Part shown: in pieces, positions 17,643 to 26,184 of the stretch
Layout of the letters: each line of letters begins with the position of its first letter
How positions within the stretch are numbered: position 1 is the first letter of the stretch
Assembly: GCA_963725645.1 (NCBI GenBank)
Contig: CAVRZD010000006.1
Location: forward strand, 868,001-932,000
Direction: 5' to 3'
Length of the DNA: 64,000 bases
Source: JALYZC01 sp963725645
GTDB taxonomy: Bacteria; Actinomycetota; Thermoleophilia; Solirubrobacterales; Solirubrobacteraceae
Position numbers and translations under genes: made by a program
The notes under the pieces: generated by a model
Seen by the model: only the letters and a program-made list of their open reading frames with translations
Databases searched by the model: none
Told to the model about the DNA's origin: nothing

Positions 17643-19055
17643 CTACGGCACGGCCACCGGGTCCTCTGGCTCCTCTTCCATCGGCAGCAGCTTCATCAGC
17701 TCGAGGTTCTCCTGCGGGTCGAGCACCGAGTGCTGCGCGCACGCCGGGACGAGCATGTCGGACTCGGGGTGCGACATCGCGTACGAGCAGGACTGGAGGC
17801 GCTCCTGGGTCGCTCGCACCCGCGGGTCGGCGGACATCTCGCCGCGCTGGAGCAGCGCCCACGCCGGGCGCACGTCCTTCGCGTCCATGAACGAGTGCAT
17901 CACGAACGTGATCGGCCGGGCGCCGTGGCGCGCCAGCGGCACCGCACCGGCGCGGCGCACGAAGCGGCGGGCCCAGCCGAGCAGGACGCCGAAGCCCCGC
18001 GGGTAGCCGGCGAACACGCGCGCGAGCTTGGGGACGAGGTGCGGCGCCTCGAAGTCCATCCCGCCGAACGCCTCGAAGAAGGCGTCGCGCACCTCGAGGT
18101 CGCGCGGGTCGCGGTCGTCGAGCAGCTGGACGTAGCGATCGCCGACGTACACGCCGTAGGCCGTGCGGTTGCAGCGCTCGTCGCCGATCTGGAAGGCGTT
18201 CCAGGGCAGATGCCCGCCCGCGCCGCGCTCGACTTCCGCCCACACGCGCTCGGCGGTGACGTCCTCGTAGTCGTCCTTCCAGCGGTTCGTGTTGCCGATG
18301 AAGGCGGCGGGCTGGAAGGAGAACATGCGAAAGCCCATGTCGCGGCAGTCGCGGATGACCTCGGCGACCTGTCCCATGTTGCGCGGCGTCACGGTCATGT
18401 TGTGCGCGAGGTAGTGCTTGACGCCGTGCTCGCGCTCGAGGCGCTGGAACATCTCGCAGAAGGCGCGGCGGTGCGGGTTGAGCTCGCGCTCGGACTCGAC
18501 CCGCTTGATCCCGCGGCGGCCGAACATCATCGAGTCGAAGTGCCCGGCGAAGGAGAGCTGGGAGAAGCGCGGCGACCCGTCGGGTCCGAGCGCCAGCCGC
18601 TCCAGGTAGTCGTAGTCGAAGTCGCCGTGGGAAAGGCTCATCGGCTTGCGCCCGTGCCGGCGCATGAGCAGGAGCGCCTCGGCGTGATCGTCGGGCGGGA
18701 GCAGGGTGACCTCGCCGCCGATCAGCTGGGCGTACTGTCCGGGCCCGCGCTGCTCGCGCAGATACGCCATCTGCCTTCCGATCTCGGTCAGCGTGTGCCC
18801 GCCGTCGATGCGCACGCGGTTGGCGTCGCGCGAGTGGTAGCAGGGCGTGCAGGCGAGGTTGCAGCGCGGGAACACGCCGTGGGTGCCCTCGCAGCCCGCC
18901 GTGCGGCGGCCGAGCGCCTGCCCCTCGTGCTTGACGTGCTCGGGCAGCTCGTCCCAGCGTTGCCGCAGCGCGGCCTCGGTGTCGGGGTGGACCGGGCGCG
19001 TCGCGAGCTCGAGCGCGCGGAGGCGCTCGCGGACGCCGGCGAGCGGGGACGTCAT
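17643..19055 (-). CDS. radical SAM protein
   Basis: This 470-residue radical SAM enzyme has the 4Fe-4S motif CNLACTPC (Cys65, Cys69, Cys72; CX3CX2C) followed by YHSRD, and the GGE-type SAM motif in LIGGEVTLLPP. Later segments (LSHGDFDYDYLERLAL, MTVTPRNMGQVAEVIRDC, MFSFQPAAFIGNTNRWKDD) match the partial TIM barrel. Additional Cys residues near the C-terminus (LQSCSYAMS, LVPACAQHSVLDP) could hold an auxiliary cluster. I do not recognise its substrate or a named family. The start (ATG 19055) overlaps the stop of the flavoprotein gene, so the two form an operon divergent from the phosphoesterase-radical SAM gene. Confidence 0.88.
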   Translation of the reverse strand: MTSPLAGVRERLRALELATRPVHPDTEAALRQRWDELPEHVKHEGQALGRRTAGCEGTHGVFPRCNLACTPCYHSRDANRVRIDGGHTLTEIGRQMAYLREQRGPGQYAQLIGGEVTLLPPDDHAEALLLMRRHGRKPMSLSHGDFDYDYLERLALGPDGSPRFSQLSFAGHFDSMMFGRRGIKRVESERELNPHRRAFCEMFQRLEREHGVKHYLAHNMTVTPRNMGQVAEVIRDCRDMGFRMFSFQPAAFIGNTNRWKDDYEDVTAERVWAEVERGAGGHLPWNAFQIGDERCNRTAYGVYVGDRYVQLLDDRDPRDLEVRDAFFEAFGGMDFEAPHLVPKLARVFAGYPRGFGVLLGWARRFVRRAGAVPLARHGARPITFVMHSFMDAKDVRPAWALLQRGEMSADPRVRATQERLQSCSYAMSHPESDMLVPACAQHSVLDPQENLELMKLLPMEEEPEDPVAVP

Positions 19056-20260
19056 GCGGCGGCCTCGTCGTCCAGCAGCCCGAACACGTCGTCGACCTGG
19101 CTCCAGCCGATCCGCAGCAGGAACTGCGAGTTGCGCCCGTAGGACTTCGCGCCGACAAGGAAGAAGCCCGGCTCCGGGTTGCGCAGGGTGTCGGGCCCGT
19201 GGCTCTCCTGGGCCAGGCAGTCGCCGCCGGCGGCGCCGAGCAGGGCGGCCGCCAGGTTCATCGGTCCGGCCGTGGCGTAGCACTCGTGGACCTGGAGCTG
19301 GCGGTAGAGCCGGAAGTCGCCGACGCCGCCGTTGAGACCGAGGATGCGGTCGACGACGACCTCTTCGACCTGACCGTTGCACAGCGCGACGGCGATCCGG
19401 TCCCCGTCGCCCCGCAGCCCCTCGACGAGCCGCCCGGGCCGCATCTCGATCGCCGGCGAGGCTCCGCGTGCGAGCTCGTCGGCCGCGGCGTTGAGCGCGG
19501 CGCGCTCGGGCAGCGGATCGTCGTCCACCGCGCCCCAGTCCGGCTCCGCGCCGCGCACGGCCCAGATCACGCGTGTGCCGTCGGCGTCACGGGCGAACTC
19601 CGCCAGCTCCCGCGCCGCCGTCTGGGCCGAGTGGCCGGCGCCGGTGAGCAGGATCGTGCGACCCGCCCAGGCCTCCGGGTCGGCCTCGAAGTCGGGCATC
19701 CGCTGCTCGATCCGGTCCGCGAACGTGCGCTCGCCGGGGGCGGGGATGCCGCCGTCGCCGAGTGCGTTGGGGTTCCCGTACGTGCCCGTGCAGTCGAGCA
19801 CGACGTCGGCGTGCTCGACGACCTCGTCGCCCTCGGCCGTCGTCAGCAACAGCCGGAACGGGTAGTCGGCGCGGGCGCCGGTGCCGATCTCGTCGTGCTT
19901 GAGCAGCCGCTCGCGGCCGACCGCCTCCACGCGCGTTCCCAGGCGCAGGCGCGGCGCGATGGACGTCAGGCCTGCGACCGGCTCGTAGAGGCGGTCGACG
20001 AGCTCGTCGCCGCTCGGCAGGCCCTCGCCGCTCGGTGCGATCACGCCCTCGTCCTGGAGCGCGGCCCGCATCCGGTCGGACACGTTCAGGTCCCACGGCG
20101 TGAAGACGCGTACGTGGCCCCAGTCGCGCACGTGGCCGGCCACCGTCGGCGCGGCGTCGTACACCGTGAACGCGAGGCCGCGGTCGGCGGCCGCGAGCGC
20201 GGCCTCCAAGCCGATCGGCCCGGCGCCGAGGATCGCGAGCGACGGCTTCTTCTGGGGCAT
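19052..20260 (-). CDS. FAD-dependent NAD(P)-binding oxidoreductase
   Basis: This 402-residue flavoprotein begins SLAILGAGPIGLEAALAAADRG, a GxGxxG FAD-binding loop, followed by VYDAAPTVAGHVRDWGHV. A second dinucleotide-binding loop is ILLTGAGHSAQTAARELAEF. The layout resembles flavin monooxygenases and lysine/ornithine N-hydroxylase-like proteins, but the exact class cannot be assigned. The last part includes FFLVGAKSYGRNSQFLL, typical of the FAD domain end. ATG 20260 is chosen because it precedes the Rossmann motif. It is the first gene of a two-gene operon with the 470-residue radical SAM enzyme. Confidence 0.88.
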   Translation of the reverse strand: MPQKKPSLAILGAGPIGLEAALAAADRGLAFTVYDAAPTVAGHVRDWGHVRVFTPWDLNVSDRMRAALQDEGVIAPSGEGLPSGDELVDRLYEPVAGLTSIAPRLRLGTRVEAVGRERLLKHDEIGTGARADYPFRLLLTTAEGDEVVEHADVVLDCTGTYGNPNALGDGGIPAPGERTFADRIEQRMPDFEADPEAWAGRTILLTGAGHSAQTAARELAEFARDADGTRVIWAVRGAEPDWGAVDDDPLPERAALNAAADELARGASPAIEMRPGRLVEGLRGDGDRIAVALCNGQVEEVVVDRILGLNGGVGDFRLYRQLQVHECYATAGPMNLAAALLGAAGGDCLAQESHGPDTLRNPEPGFFLVGAKSYGRNSQFLLRIGWSQVDDVFGLLDDEAAA

Positions 20261-20314
20261 GTCGTCCTCCGTGCGCAGGGAGCGGTCTACCAGTGTGTTC
20301 GCAGCCGGAGCGAG

Positions 20315-20340
20315 ATCGGATAACCGTACTCCGGTCCGAT
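20315..20340. promoter_or_regulatory. imperfect inverted repeat in divergent promoter region
   Basis: ATCGGA (20315-20320) and TCCGAT (20335-20340) form inverted arms that extend inward (CCG ... CGG) with a 3-base offset. They lie in the 157-base region between the divergent flavoprotein and phosphoesterase-radical SAM genes and may be an operator controlling both directions. This is inferred from position only. Confidence 0.3.
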
Positions 20341-20417
20341 GGCGTGATGGGAATGCTTGGGCGTCACGTTGATCCGCTTCCGAGGCCGGGTGCGCAAGCG
20401 CGGTTATGCTGGCCCGC

Positions 20418-22115
20418 GTGCCCCGGATCGCCGTCTGCGGTGGCGCATACGCCAATCCCCATGCCGTGCGGGCGTGGGTGGCCGACGCCGGTGAGCGCGG
20501 CGCCGAGCGCCTGTTCTGTCTCGGCGATCTCGGCGGGTTCGGCGCCGAGTGCGACGAGATCTGGCCCCTGCTGACCGACAACGGCGTCGAGTGCATCGCG
20601 GGCAACTACGACGTGGCGATCGGCCGCGGCGATGCCGATTGCGGCTGCGGGTACTCCGACGAACGGGACAACCACTTCGCCCAGCTCATGTACGACTACA
20701 CGCGTGCGCATACAGGCGCGGCCTTCGCGGCCTGGATGCGCGAGCTGCCGCCGGAGCGCCGCGAGCGGATCGGGGGCTCCGACGTGCTGATGGTGCACGG
20801 CTCCCCGCTCGCGATCAACGACTTCCTGTGGGAGTCGCTGGACGACGACGAGCTGCGTTCGCGCCTCGACGCCGTCGAGGGCGGCCGGCCCGATGTGCTG
20901 CTGTGCACGCACACCGGCATCCCGTGGCAGCGCCGCGTCGACGGCACGCTGATCGTGAACGTCGGAGCCGTCGGCCGGCCCGCGAACGACGGGCGGCGGG
21001 AGTCGTGGTACGCGCTGCTCGACCTCGACGGGGGCGAGGCGCGCGCCGAGCTGGTGCCGCTCGCCTACGACTGGCGGGCGCACGCCGCGGCGATGCGCGC
21101 CGCCGGCCTGCCCGAGCCGTTCGTCGAGACGGTCGAGTCCGGCTGGTGGACGACCTGCCTGGAGATCGTGCCGCCGCCCGAGCGCGCGCGCGGCCGCTAC
21201 CACGTCTACCGCGAGGCGATTCCGACCGGGTTCGCCGCCGAGGGGGTCGGCTGGGCCGAGGCGCCCGAGCCCGATGACGACGGCCTGCCGGTCGTTCCGC
21301 TGTTCGGATCCGCGGCGTTCCCGCCGCGGCTGTGGGTGTACTCGAACTTCCACTGCAACCTGGCCTGCGACTACTGCGTCGTGGCGTCCTCGCCGCGGGC
21401 GCGGAGGCGCTCGATCGGGCTGGAGCGCTTCCGGGCGCTGATCGACGAGGCCGTCGCCGAGCGGTTCGCGGAGGTCTACGTGACCGGCGGCGAGCCGTTT
21501 ATCGAGCCCGACATCGTGGCGATGCTCGAGTACGCATCCGACCGCCTGCCGACCGTCGTCCTGACCAACGCGATGCTCTTCCAGGGGCGCCGGCGGGAGG
21601 AGCTGGCGCGGCTCGCGGGTCGGGCCAACCTCGTCCTGCAGAGCAGCGTGGACGGCGCACGGGCGGAGACCCACGACGCCTGGCGCGGAGCGGGCTCGTG
21701 GGAGAAAGCGATGAACGGCCTCGCCTACGCGCGGCAGCTGGGCCTGCCGCTGCGTGTGGCGATGACCGCGACCCCGGAGAACCGCGACGAGGTCGACGAG
21801 CTGCGCGAGCTGCTCGCGTCGCTGGACATCGTGGACGACGACTTCGCGGTGCGCCCGCTCGTGAAGCGCGGATTCGCCGAGGACGTCGAGGACGGAATGG
21901 AGGTGTCCGAGCCGGTGATCGTGCCCGAGCTGACCGTGACGGCCGACGGGGCGCACTGGCACCCGATCGGCGGCGACGTCGAGTCGAGTCCCGACATGCT
22001 CGTCGCGCGGGGCGACGTCGCGCTGGCCGACGCCAAGCGGGCGATCGTGCAGCGCTTCCTCGAGCTGCGTCTCGAGGACGGCTCGCTCCCGGCGGCGTTC
22101 CACTGCGCGATCTGA
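20418..22115 (+). CDS. metallophosphoesterase-like domain fused to radical SAM domain
   Basis: This protein of about 565 residues has two parts. Residues 1-250 are a calcineurin-like phosphoesterase fold with LGDLGGFGAECDE, AGNYD, MVHGSP and CTHTGIP. The first metal motif, normally DxH (as in SDIHGN), reads GGAYAN and lacks both ligands. From about residue 305 a radical SAM domain follows, with CNLACDYC (CX3CX2C), TGGEPFIEPDI, and LQSSVDGARAETHDAWRG. No named family is known to me for this fusion. GTG 20418 is preferred because TATGCT (20405-20410) is 7 nt upstream; ATG 20406 overlaps that box. It leads a plus-strand operon, with the PLP gene 3 bases after its stop. Confidence 0.85.
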   Translation: MPRIAVCGGAYANPHAVRAWVADAGERGAERLFCLGDLGGFGAECDEIWPLLTDNGVECIAGNYDVAIGRGDADCGCGYSDERDNHFAQLMYDYTRAHTGAAFAAWMRELPPERRERIGGSDVLMVHGSPLAINDFLWESLDDDELRSRLDAVEGGRPDVLLCTHTGIPWQRRVDGTLIVNVGAVGRPANDGRRESWYALLDLDGGEARAELVPLAYDWRAHAAAMRAAGLPEPFVETVESGWWTTCLEIVPPPERARGRYHVYREAIPTGFAAEGVGWAEAPEPDDDGLPVVPLFGSAAFPPRLWVYSNFHCNLACDYCVVASSPRARRRSIGLERFRALIDEAVAERFAEVYVTGGEPFIEPDIVAMLEYASDRLPTVVLTNAMLFQGRRREELARLAGRANLVLQSSVDGARAETHDAWRGAGSWEKAMNGLAYARQLGLPLRVAMTATPENRDEVDELRELLASLDIVDDDFAVRPLVKRGFAEDVEDGMEVSEPVIVPELTVTADGAHWHPIGGDVESSPDMLVARGDVALADAKRAIVQRFLELRLEDGSLPAAFHCAI

Positions 22116-22118
22116 GCT

Positions 22119-23513
22119 GTGGGTCGGGGCGACGCTGCGCAACCCCTCGAGCGAGTGCTCGCCATCTCGCGGGAGTACCTCTCGTCGCTGCCGGATCGGC
22201 CCGTCGGACGCCCGACCGATCCTGGCGCTCTCCGCGCCGCCCTCGGCGGTCCGCTGCCCGACGCCGGCGAGGATCCCGTGGCGGTGATCGACGCGCTGGC
22301 GCGTGCGGCCGCGCCGGGAATCGTCGCGTCGGCCGGGCCGCGCTACTTCGGGTTCGTCGTGGGTGGCGCCCTTCCCGCGGCGCTCGCGGCCGACTGGCTG
22401 ACCGCGACATGGGACCAGCTCGCGGGCCTGTACGTGAGCGGGCCGGCTGCGGCCGCCGTGGAGGAGGTCGTCGCGGGCTGGCTGCTCGAGCTGCTCGGCC
22501 TGCCGCCGCGCGCCGGGGTCGGCTTCGTCACCGGCGCGCAGATGGCGAACTTCACCGCGCTCGCGGCCGCGCGTGACGCGCTCCTGCGCCGTTCCGGATG
22601 GGACGTCGGCCGCGGTCTCGCCGGTGCCCCCGAGATCGACGTGATCGTCGGGGAGGAGGCGCACGCGACGGTGCCGGCCGCGCTTCACCTGCTCGGGCTT
22701 GCGTCCGCGACCGCGCGCCGCTGCGCCACGGACGACCAGGGGGCGATGTGCGCCGACGCGCTGGTCGAGCTGCTCGAAGACGACGGGCGTCCGGCGATCG
22801 TGTGCGCCCAGGCGGGCAACGTCAACACCGGCGCATGCGATCCCCTGGACGCGATCGCGATGGCGACCCGCGCCCGGGGCGCCTGGCTTCACGTCGACGG
22901 TGCATTCGGGCTGTGGGCGGCGGCGAGCCCGCGGCGCCGTGGCCTCGTGGCCGGCCTCGAGCAGGCGGACTCGTGGGCGACCGACGCACACAAGTGGCTC
23001 AACGTGCCCTACGACAGCGGCGTCGCGGTGGTCGCCGACCCGGCCGCGCACCGCGCGGCGATGGGTGTCACCGCGGCCTACCTGGCCGAGGCGCCGGAGT
23101 CCGGACGCGACAACCACGAGTGGACGCCGGAGGCCTCGCGCCGAGCGCGCGGCTTTCCGATCTACGCGGCGCTGCGGTCGCTCGGGCGCTCCGGCGTGGC
23201 CGAGCTGGTGGATCGCTGCTGCGACCTTGCCAGGCGCATGGCCGACCGGCTGTCCGCCGAGCCGGGTGTGGAGATCCTCAACGACGTCGTGCTCAACCAG
23301 GTGCTCGTGGGCTTCGCGGCGGCCGGCGAGCACGACCTCGTCGGCGCGGTGATCGATCGCGTGCAGCGGGACGGGACGTGCTGGGTCGGCGGCACGACGT
23401 GGCGCGGGCGCCATGCGATCCGGATCTCGATCTCCAACTGGTCCACGACCGAGGCGGACGTCGACCGCAGTGCCGACGCGATCCTCTCGGCCGCCCGCGC
23501 TGGGCGCGATTAG
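22119..23513 (+). CDS. PLP-dependent group II decarboxylase family protein
   Basis: This 464-residue protein of the aspartate aminotransferase fold resembles aromatic amino acid/glutamate decarboxylases. It shows FVTGAQMANFTALAAARDALL, the cofactor-stacking HATVPAALHLLGL, HVDGAFGLWAA (PLP-ring Asp) and the Schiff-base Lys in ATDAHKWLNVPYDSG. The C-terminus WRGRHAIRISISNWSTTEADVD is also typical. It would decarboxylate or cleave an amino acid; the substrate is unknown. GTG 22119 lies 3 bases after the stop of the radical SAM fusion, so it is cotranscribed with it. Confidence 0.92.
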   Translation: MGRGDAAQPLERVLAISREYLSSLPDRPVGRPTDPGALRAALGGPLPDAGEDPVAVIDALARAAAPGIVASAGPRYFGFVVGGALPAALAADWLTATWDQLAGLYVSGPAAAAVEEVVAGWLLELLGLPPRAGVGFVTGAQMANFTALAAARDALLRRSGWDVGRGLAGAPEIDVIVGEEAHATVPAALHLLGLASATARRCATDDQGAMCADALVELLEDDGRPAIVCAQAGNVNTGACDPLDAIAMATRARGAWLHVDGAFGLWAAASPRRRGLVAGLEQADSWATDAHKWLNVPYDSGVAVVADPAAHRAAMGVTAAYLAEAPESGRDNHEWTPEASRRARGFPIYAALRSLGRSGVAELVDRCCDLARRMADRLSAEPGVEILNDVVLNQVLVGFAAAGEHDLVGAVIDRVQRDGTCWVGGTTWRGRHAIRISISNWSTTEADVDRSADAILSAARAGRD

Positions 23514-23516
23514 GAT
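23511..23516 (+). promoter_or_regulatory. -10 box of nucleoside phosphorylase gene
   Basis: TAGGAT overlaps the stop codon of the PLP gene and lies exactly 7 nt before ATG 23524. No ribosome-binding site precedes the ATG. This suggests an internal, leaderless promoter inside the locus. Confidence 0.45.
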
Positions 23517-23523
23517 CCGCGCG

Positions 23524-24321
23524 ATGGCGAGGGTGGGCATCATCACCGGCTCGGGCACCTACGCGCTGCCGGACTTCGCCGATCCCGAGCCGCACGACCT
23601 CGACACGCCCTTCGGGGCCACGCTCGTCACCGAGGGCAGATGGGCCGGTCAGACCGTCCTGCACGTCTCGCGCCACGGCGAGGGCCACGCACGGCTTTCC
23701 AACCACGTCAACCACCGCGCGAACGCGTGGGCCCTGCGCGAGCTGGGCGCCGACTGCGTGATCGCCTGCACCGCCTGTGGCGCGCTCGACCCCGAGCAGC
23801 CGCTCGGCGGGCTGATCGTCTTCGACGACCTGCACTTCCTCGCCAACCGGCTGGCGGACGGGTCGCTGTGCACGCTGTTCGAGGCGCCCGGTGACGCGCG
23901 GCGCGGGCACTGGATCATCGGGCCCCCGTACTCCGAGCCGCTGCGCGAGCTGCTCGTCGCGGCGGCGGCCGAGGCCGGCGTGGCCGCGCGCGATGGCGGT
24001 TGCTACGGCCACGTCGACGGCCCGCGGTTCAACACGCGCACCGAGATCGCGGCGCTGCGCGGCGCGGGGGTCACGGCGGTCAGCCAGACCGGCGGCCCGG
24101 AGGCCGTGCTGTGCGGCGAGGCGGAGCTGCCCTACGCGCTGATGGGCTACGCGACCGACTACGCCAACGGGATCGCGGAGGAGCCCACGCCGGTCGAGGA
24201 GCTGATCCGGCTGATGGGGGAGAGCACCGGCACGTTCGCGTCGGTCCTGCTCGCGGCGCTGGCGCGGCTCGACGCGGCGGAGCTCGCGCCGCCCGGGGTC
24301 GTGTTCCGCTTCGAGGAGTGA
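23524..24321 (+). CDS. MTAP/PNP family nucleoside phosphorylase
   Basis: This 265-residue phosphorylase belongs to the methylthioadenosine/purine nucleoside phosphorylase family. Features are the N-terminal GIITGSGTYALPDF phosphate loop, VSRHGEGHARLSNHVNHRANAWALRELG, IACTACGALDP, and GHVDGPRFNTRTEIAALR with SQTGGPEAVLCGEAELPYALMGYATDYANG. The enzyme would release adenine or hypoxanthine from a 5'-substituted nucleoside, giving a 5-substituted ribose-1-phosphate. The base-binding segment ends TDYANG rather than the TDYDxW of classical MTAP, so base specificity is open. It sits between radical SAM/PLP genes and two glycosyltransferases, suggesting a role in a dedicated pathway rather than general salvage. 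Confidence 0.9.
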   Translation: MARVGIITGSGTYALPDFADPEPHDLDTPFGATLVTEGRWAGQTVLHVSRHGEGHARLSNHVNHRANAWALRELGADCVIACTACGALDPEQPLGGLIVFDDLHFLANRLADGSLCTLFEAPGDARRGHWIIGPPYSEPLRELLVAAAAEAGVAARDGGCYGHVDGPRFNTRTEIAALRGAGVTAVSQTGGPEAVLCGEAELPYALMGYATDYANGIAEEPTPVEELIRLMGESTGTFASVLLAALARLDAAELAPPGVVFRFEE

Positions 24322-24971
24322 CTTCGGTGGGCCCCGCGGCGCTGGTGATGGCCAAGGCGCCCCGGGCCGGCGAGGTCAAGACCCGGCTGGAGCCCCTGCT
24401 CGGCCCGGAGGGATGCGCGCGCCTGCAGGGGCTGCTGCTGGCGCGGACGGCGCGGTGGGCGGCGGCGGTCGCGCCGGGGGCGGCGTTCGTCGCCTTCACG
24501 CCCGACGACGCGCTCGCCGAGGTCGGGGACCTCGTCCCGCCCGGCACGGACCTCTTCCCGCAGGAGGGCGCGGACCTCGGCGAACGGCTCGCCGCCGCGA
24601 CCACGCGTGTGCTCGGGATGCACGAGGGCCCGCTGCTGACGGTCGGGACCGATCTCGCGACCCTGGAGGCCGGCCACGCGGCGGCGGCGCTCGACGACCT
24701 CGCGGACGGGATCGACGTCACCTTCGGGCCGGCGTTCGACGGCGGCTACTACCTGATCGGCCTGCGCGCGCCCCATCCGGAGGTGTTTGCGCTTCCCTCC
24801 GAGGCATGGGGCGGCCCGCGCGTGCTCGAGCTGTCGCTGCGCGCGGCGGCCGAGGCGGGCCTTTCGCTGGGCATGCTCCGCGGCGAGCGCGACCTCGACA
24901 CGCCGGCGGACGCTCGCGCGGCGCTCGCGGACCCGCGCTTCCCCGACGACGTCGCCGCGGCCCTGCGATGA
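24318..24971 (+). CDS. TIGR04282-type glycosyltransferase (DUF2064)
   Basis: This 217-residue protein has the family's N-terminal motif LVMAKAPRAGEVKTRL, the central DLFPQEGADLGERLAAA, TVGTDLATLE, and TFGPAFDGGYYLIGL. The family is a GT-A-type nucleotidyl/glycosyl transferase group, annotated in public databases as associated with arsenosugar biosynthesis because of its neighbours in cyanobacteria and others. No arsM or arsS is visible here, so arsenic need not be the substrate. GTG 24318 overlaps the phosphorylase stop and the end overlaps the next start. Confidence 0.9.
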   Translation: MTSVGPAALVMAKAPRAGEVKTRLEPLLGPEGCARLQGLLLARTARWAAAVAPGAAFVAFTPDDALAEVGDLVPPGTDLFPQEGADLGERLAAATTRVLGMHEGPLLTVGTDLATLEAGHAAAALDDLADGIDVTFGPAFDGGYYLIGLRAPHPEVFALPSEAWGGPRVLELSLRAAAEAGLSLGMLRGERDLDTPADARAALADPRFPDDVAAALR

Positions 24972-25669
24972 CAGCGAGCCCGCCCGGCCCGCTGGTGTCG
25001 ATCGTCGTCCCGGTGCTCGACGAGGCCGAGGCGCTGCCCGCGCTGCTCGACCATCTCGCCGAGCTGCACGGGCGCTTCGAGGTGGTCGTGGCGGACGGCG
25101 GGTCGAGCGACGGAACCGCGGAGCTGGCCCGCGCGCACGCGATCGCGCCGCGGGTCGTGACGGCGCGCGGGCGCGCGCGCCAGCTCAATGCGGGCGCTGC
25201 GGCGGCGGGCGGCGAGGTGTTCGTGTTCCTCCACGCCGACACCCGGCTCCCGTACGACGCGTACACGTCGCTGTGCGCGGCGCTGCGCGAGTTCGAAGTC
25301 GTCGGCGGGAACTTCGCGCTGCGCTTCGGCGGCGATGACCGCTTCTCGCGCGTGCTCGGCGCGTGGTATGCCGGCCAGCGCCGGCTCGGCATCTACTACG
25401 GCGACTCCGCGATCTGGTCACGCCGGGGGGCGTTCGAGGCGCTCGGCGGCTACCGCGACCTCGCGATCATGGACGACTACGACTTCGTGCGGCGGCTGGA
25501 GCGGCGCGGCCGCACGGCCTGCCTGCCCGGCCCCGTGGTGACCTCGGCCCGGCGGTGGCAGCGCATCGGGCTCCTGCGCACGATCGCCTCGTGGGTCGTG
25601 ATCCGCTGGCTGTACCTCGCCGGCGTGCCCGCGCCGAGGCTCGCGGGCCTCTACCGGCAGGTTCGCTAG
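24968..25669 (+). CDS. TIGR04283-type GT2 glycosyltransferase
   Basis: This 233-residue GT-A transferase starts VSIVVPVLDEAEALPALLDHL, with VVADGGSSDGTAELARAH, the DxD-type VFLHADTRLP, and the diagnostic GIYYGDSAIWSRRGAFEALGG followed by IMDDYDFVRRLERRG. It pairs with the TIGR04282 gene, overlapping it by 4 bases, as these two families usually do. A C-terminal hydrophobic stretch (TIASWVVIRWLYLAGV) may contact the membrane. It is the last gene of the plus-strand locus. Confidence 0.9.
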   Translation: MTASPPGPLVSIVVPVLDEAEALPALLDHLAELHGRFEVVVADGGSSDGTAELARAHAIAPRVVTARGRARQLNAGAAAAGGEVFVFLHADTRLPYDAYTSLCAALREFEVVGGNFALRFGGDDRFSRVLGAWYAGQRRLGIYYGDSAIWSRRGAFEALGGYRDLAIMDDYDFVRRLERRGRTACLPGPVVTSARRWQRIGLLRTIASWVVIRWLYLAGVPAPRLAGLYRQVR

Positions 25670-25770
25670 CCGGCCGCGTAATACGGCGCGTCCACCGCCG
25701 TTGCAATTGCCGGAGGGCAGGCCGTACCCTGGCCTCCGCCACGGATCAACCGAACCGGAGGTATCACAGG

Positions 25771-26156
25771 ATGGGCTTCATGGACAAGATGAAGGGGATG
25801 CAGCAGCAGGCGCAGGACGCGATGTCCAACGCCGGCGGCATGCAGGGGGCGATGGGTGGTGGCGACATGGCCGGTCAGGCCGCCTACGCCCAGCTCGCGC
25901 AGAAGCTCCACGCCGCGGGGGTCGAGGCTCCCGGCACGCTCAACACGATGAGCGACACGGGCCAGACCGATCCGGGTGGCAGCCAGCAAGGTGGAGTTCG
26001 ACGTCACGATCGCGCCGAGCGGCGGCGAGGCCTACCAGGCGACGATCGCCCAGTAGCATGCTCCCGGCGCAGCTCGAGGGCATGTCGGAAGGCGCCGCGA
26101 TCACCGTCAAGTACGACCCCGACAACCCCCAGATGGCGCTCATCTACGGCTGGTAG
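25771..26156 (+). pseudogene. small protein related to the downstream SHOCT protein, frame broken twice
   Basis: A ribosome-binding site GGAGG (25757-25761) precedes ATG 25771. The product starts MGFMDKMKGMQQQAQDAM and is protein-like up to about 25985. It continues in a second frame as KVEFDVTIAPSGGEAYQ up to TAG 26054, and in a third frame from ATG 26058 (MLPAQLEGMSEGAAITVKYDP) to 26156. Two single-base insertions would explain this. The start resembles that of the next gene (MGFFKDARKGMKD), so the two are likely paralogs. Real decay or sequence error cannot be told apart here. Function is unknown. Confidence 0.65.
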
Positions 26157-26184
26157 CCGTTCGGAACGGGAAAGGAGCAGCGAC

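Noticed and set aside
20364..23558. A 1064-codon open frame on the minus strand
   Set aside because: It is the antisense of the phosphoesterase-radical SAM and PLP genes, with Arg/Gly/Val-rich low-information sequence, as expected in very GC-rich DNA.
17643..25669. Calling the locus an arsenosugar cluster
   Set aside because: Only the TIGR04282/04283 pair points there; no ArsM methyltransferase or ArsS-type Cys-rich radical SAM protein is present.
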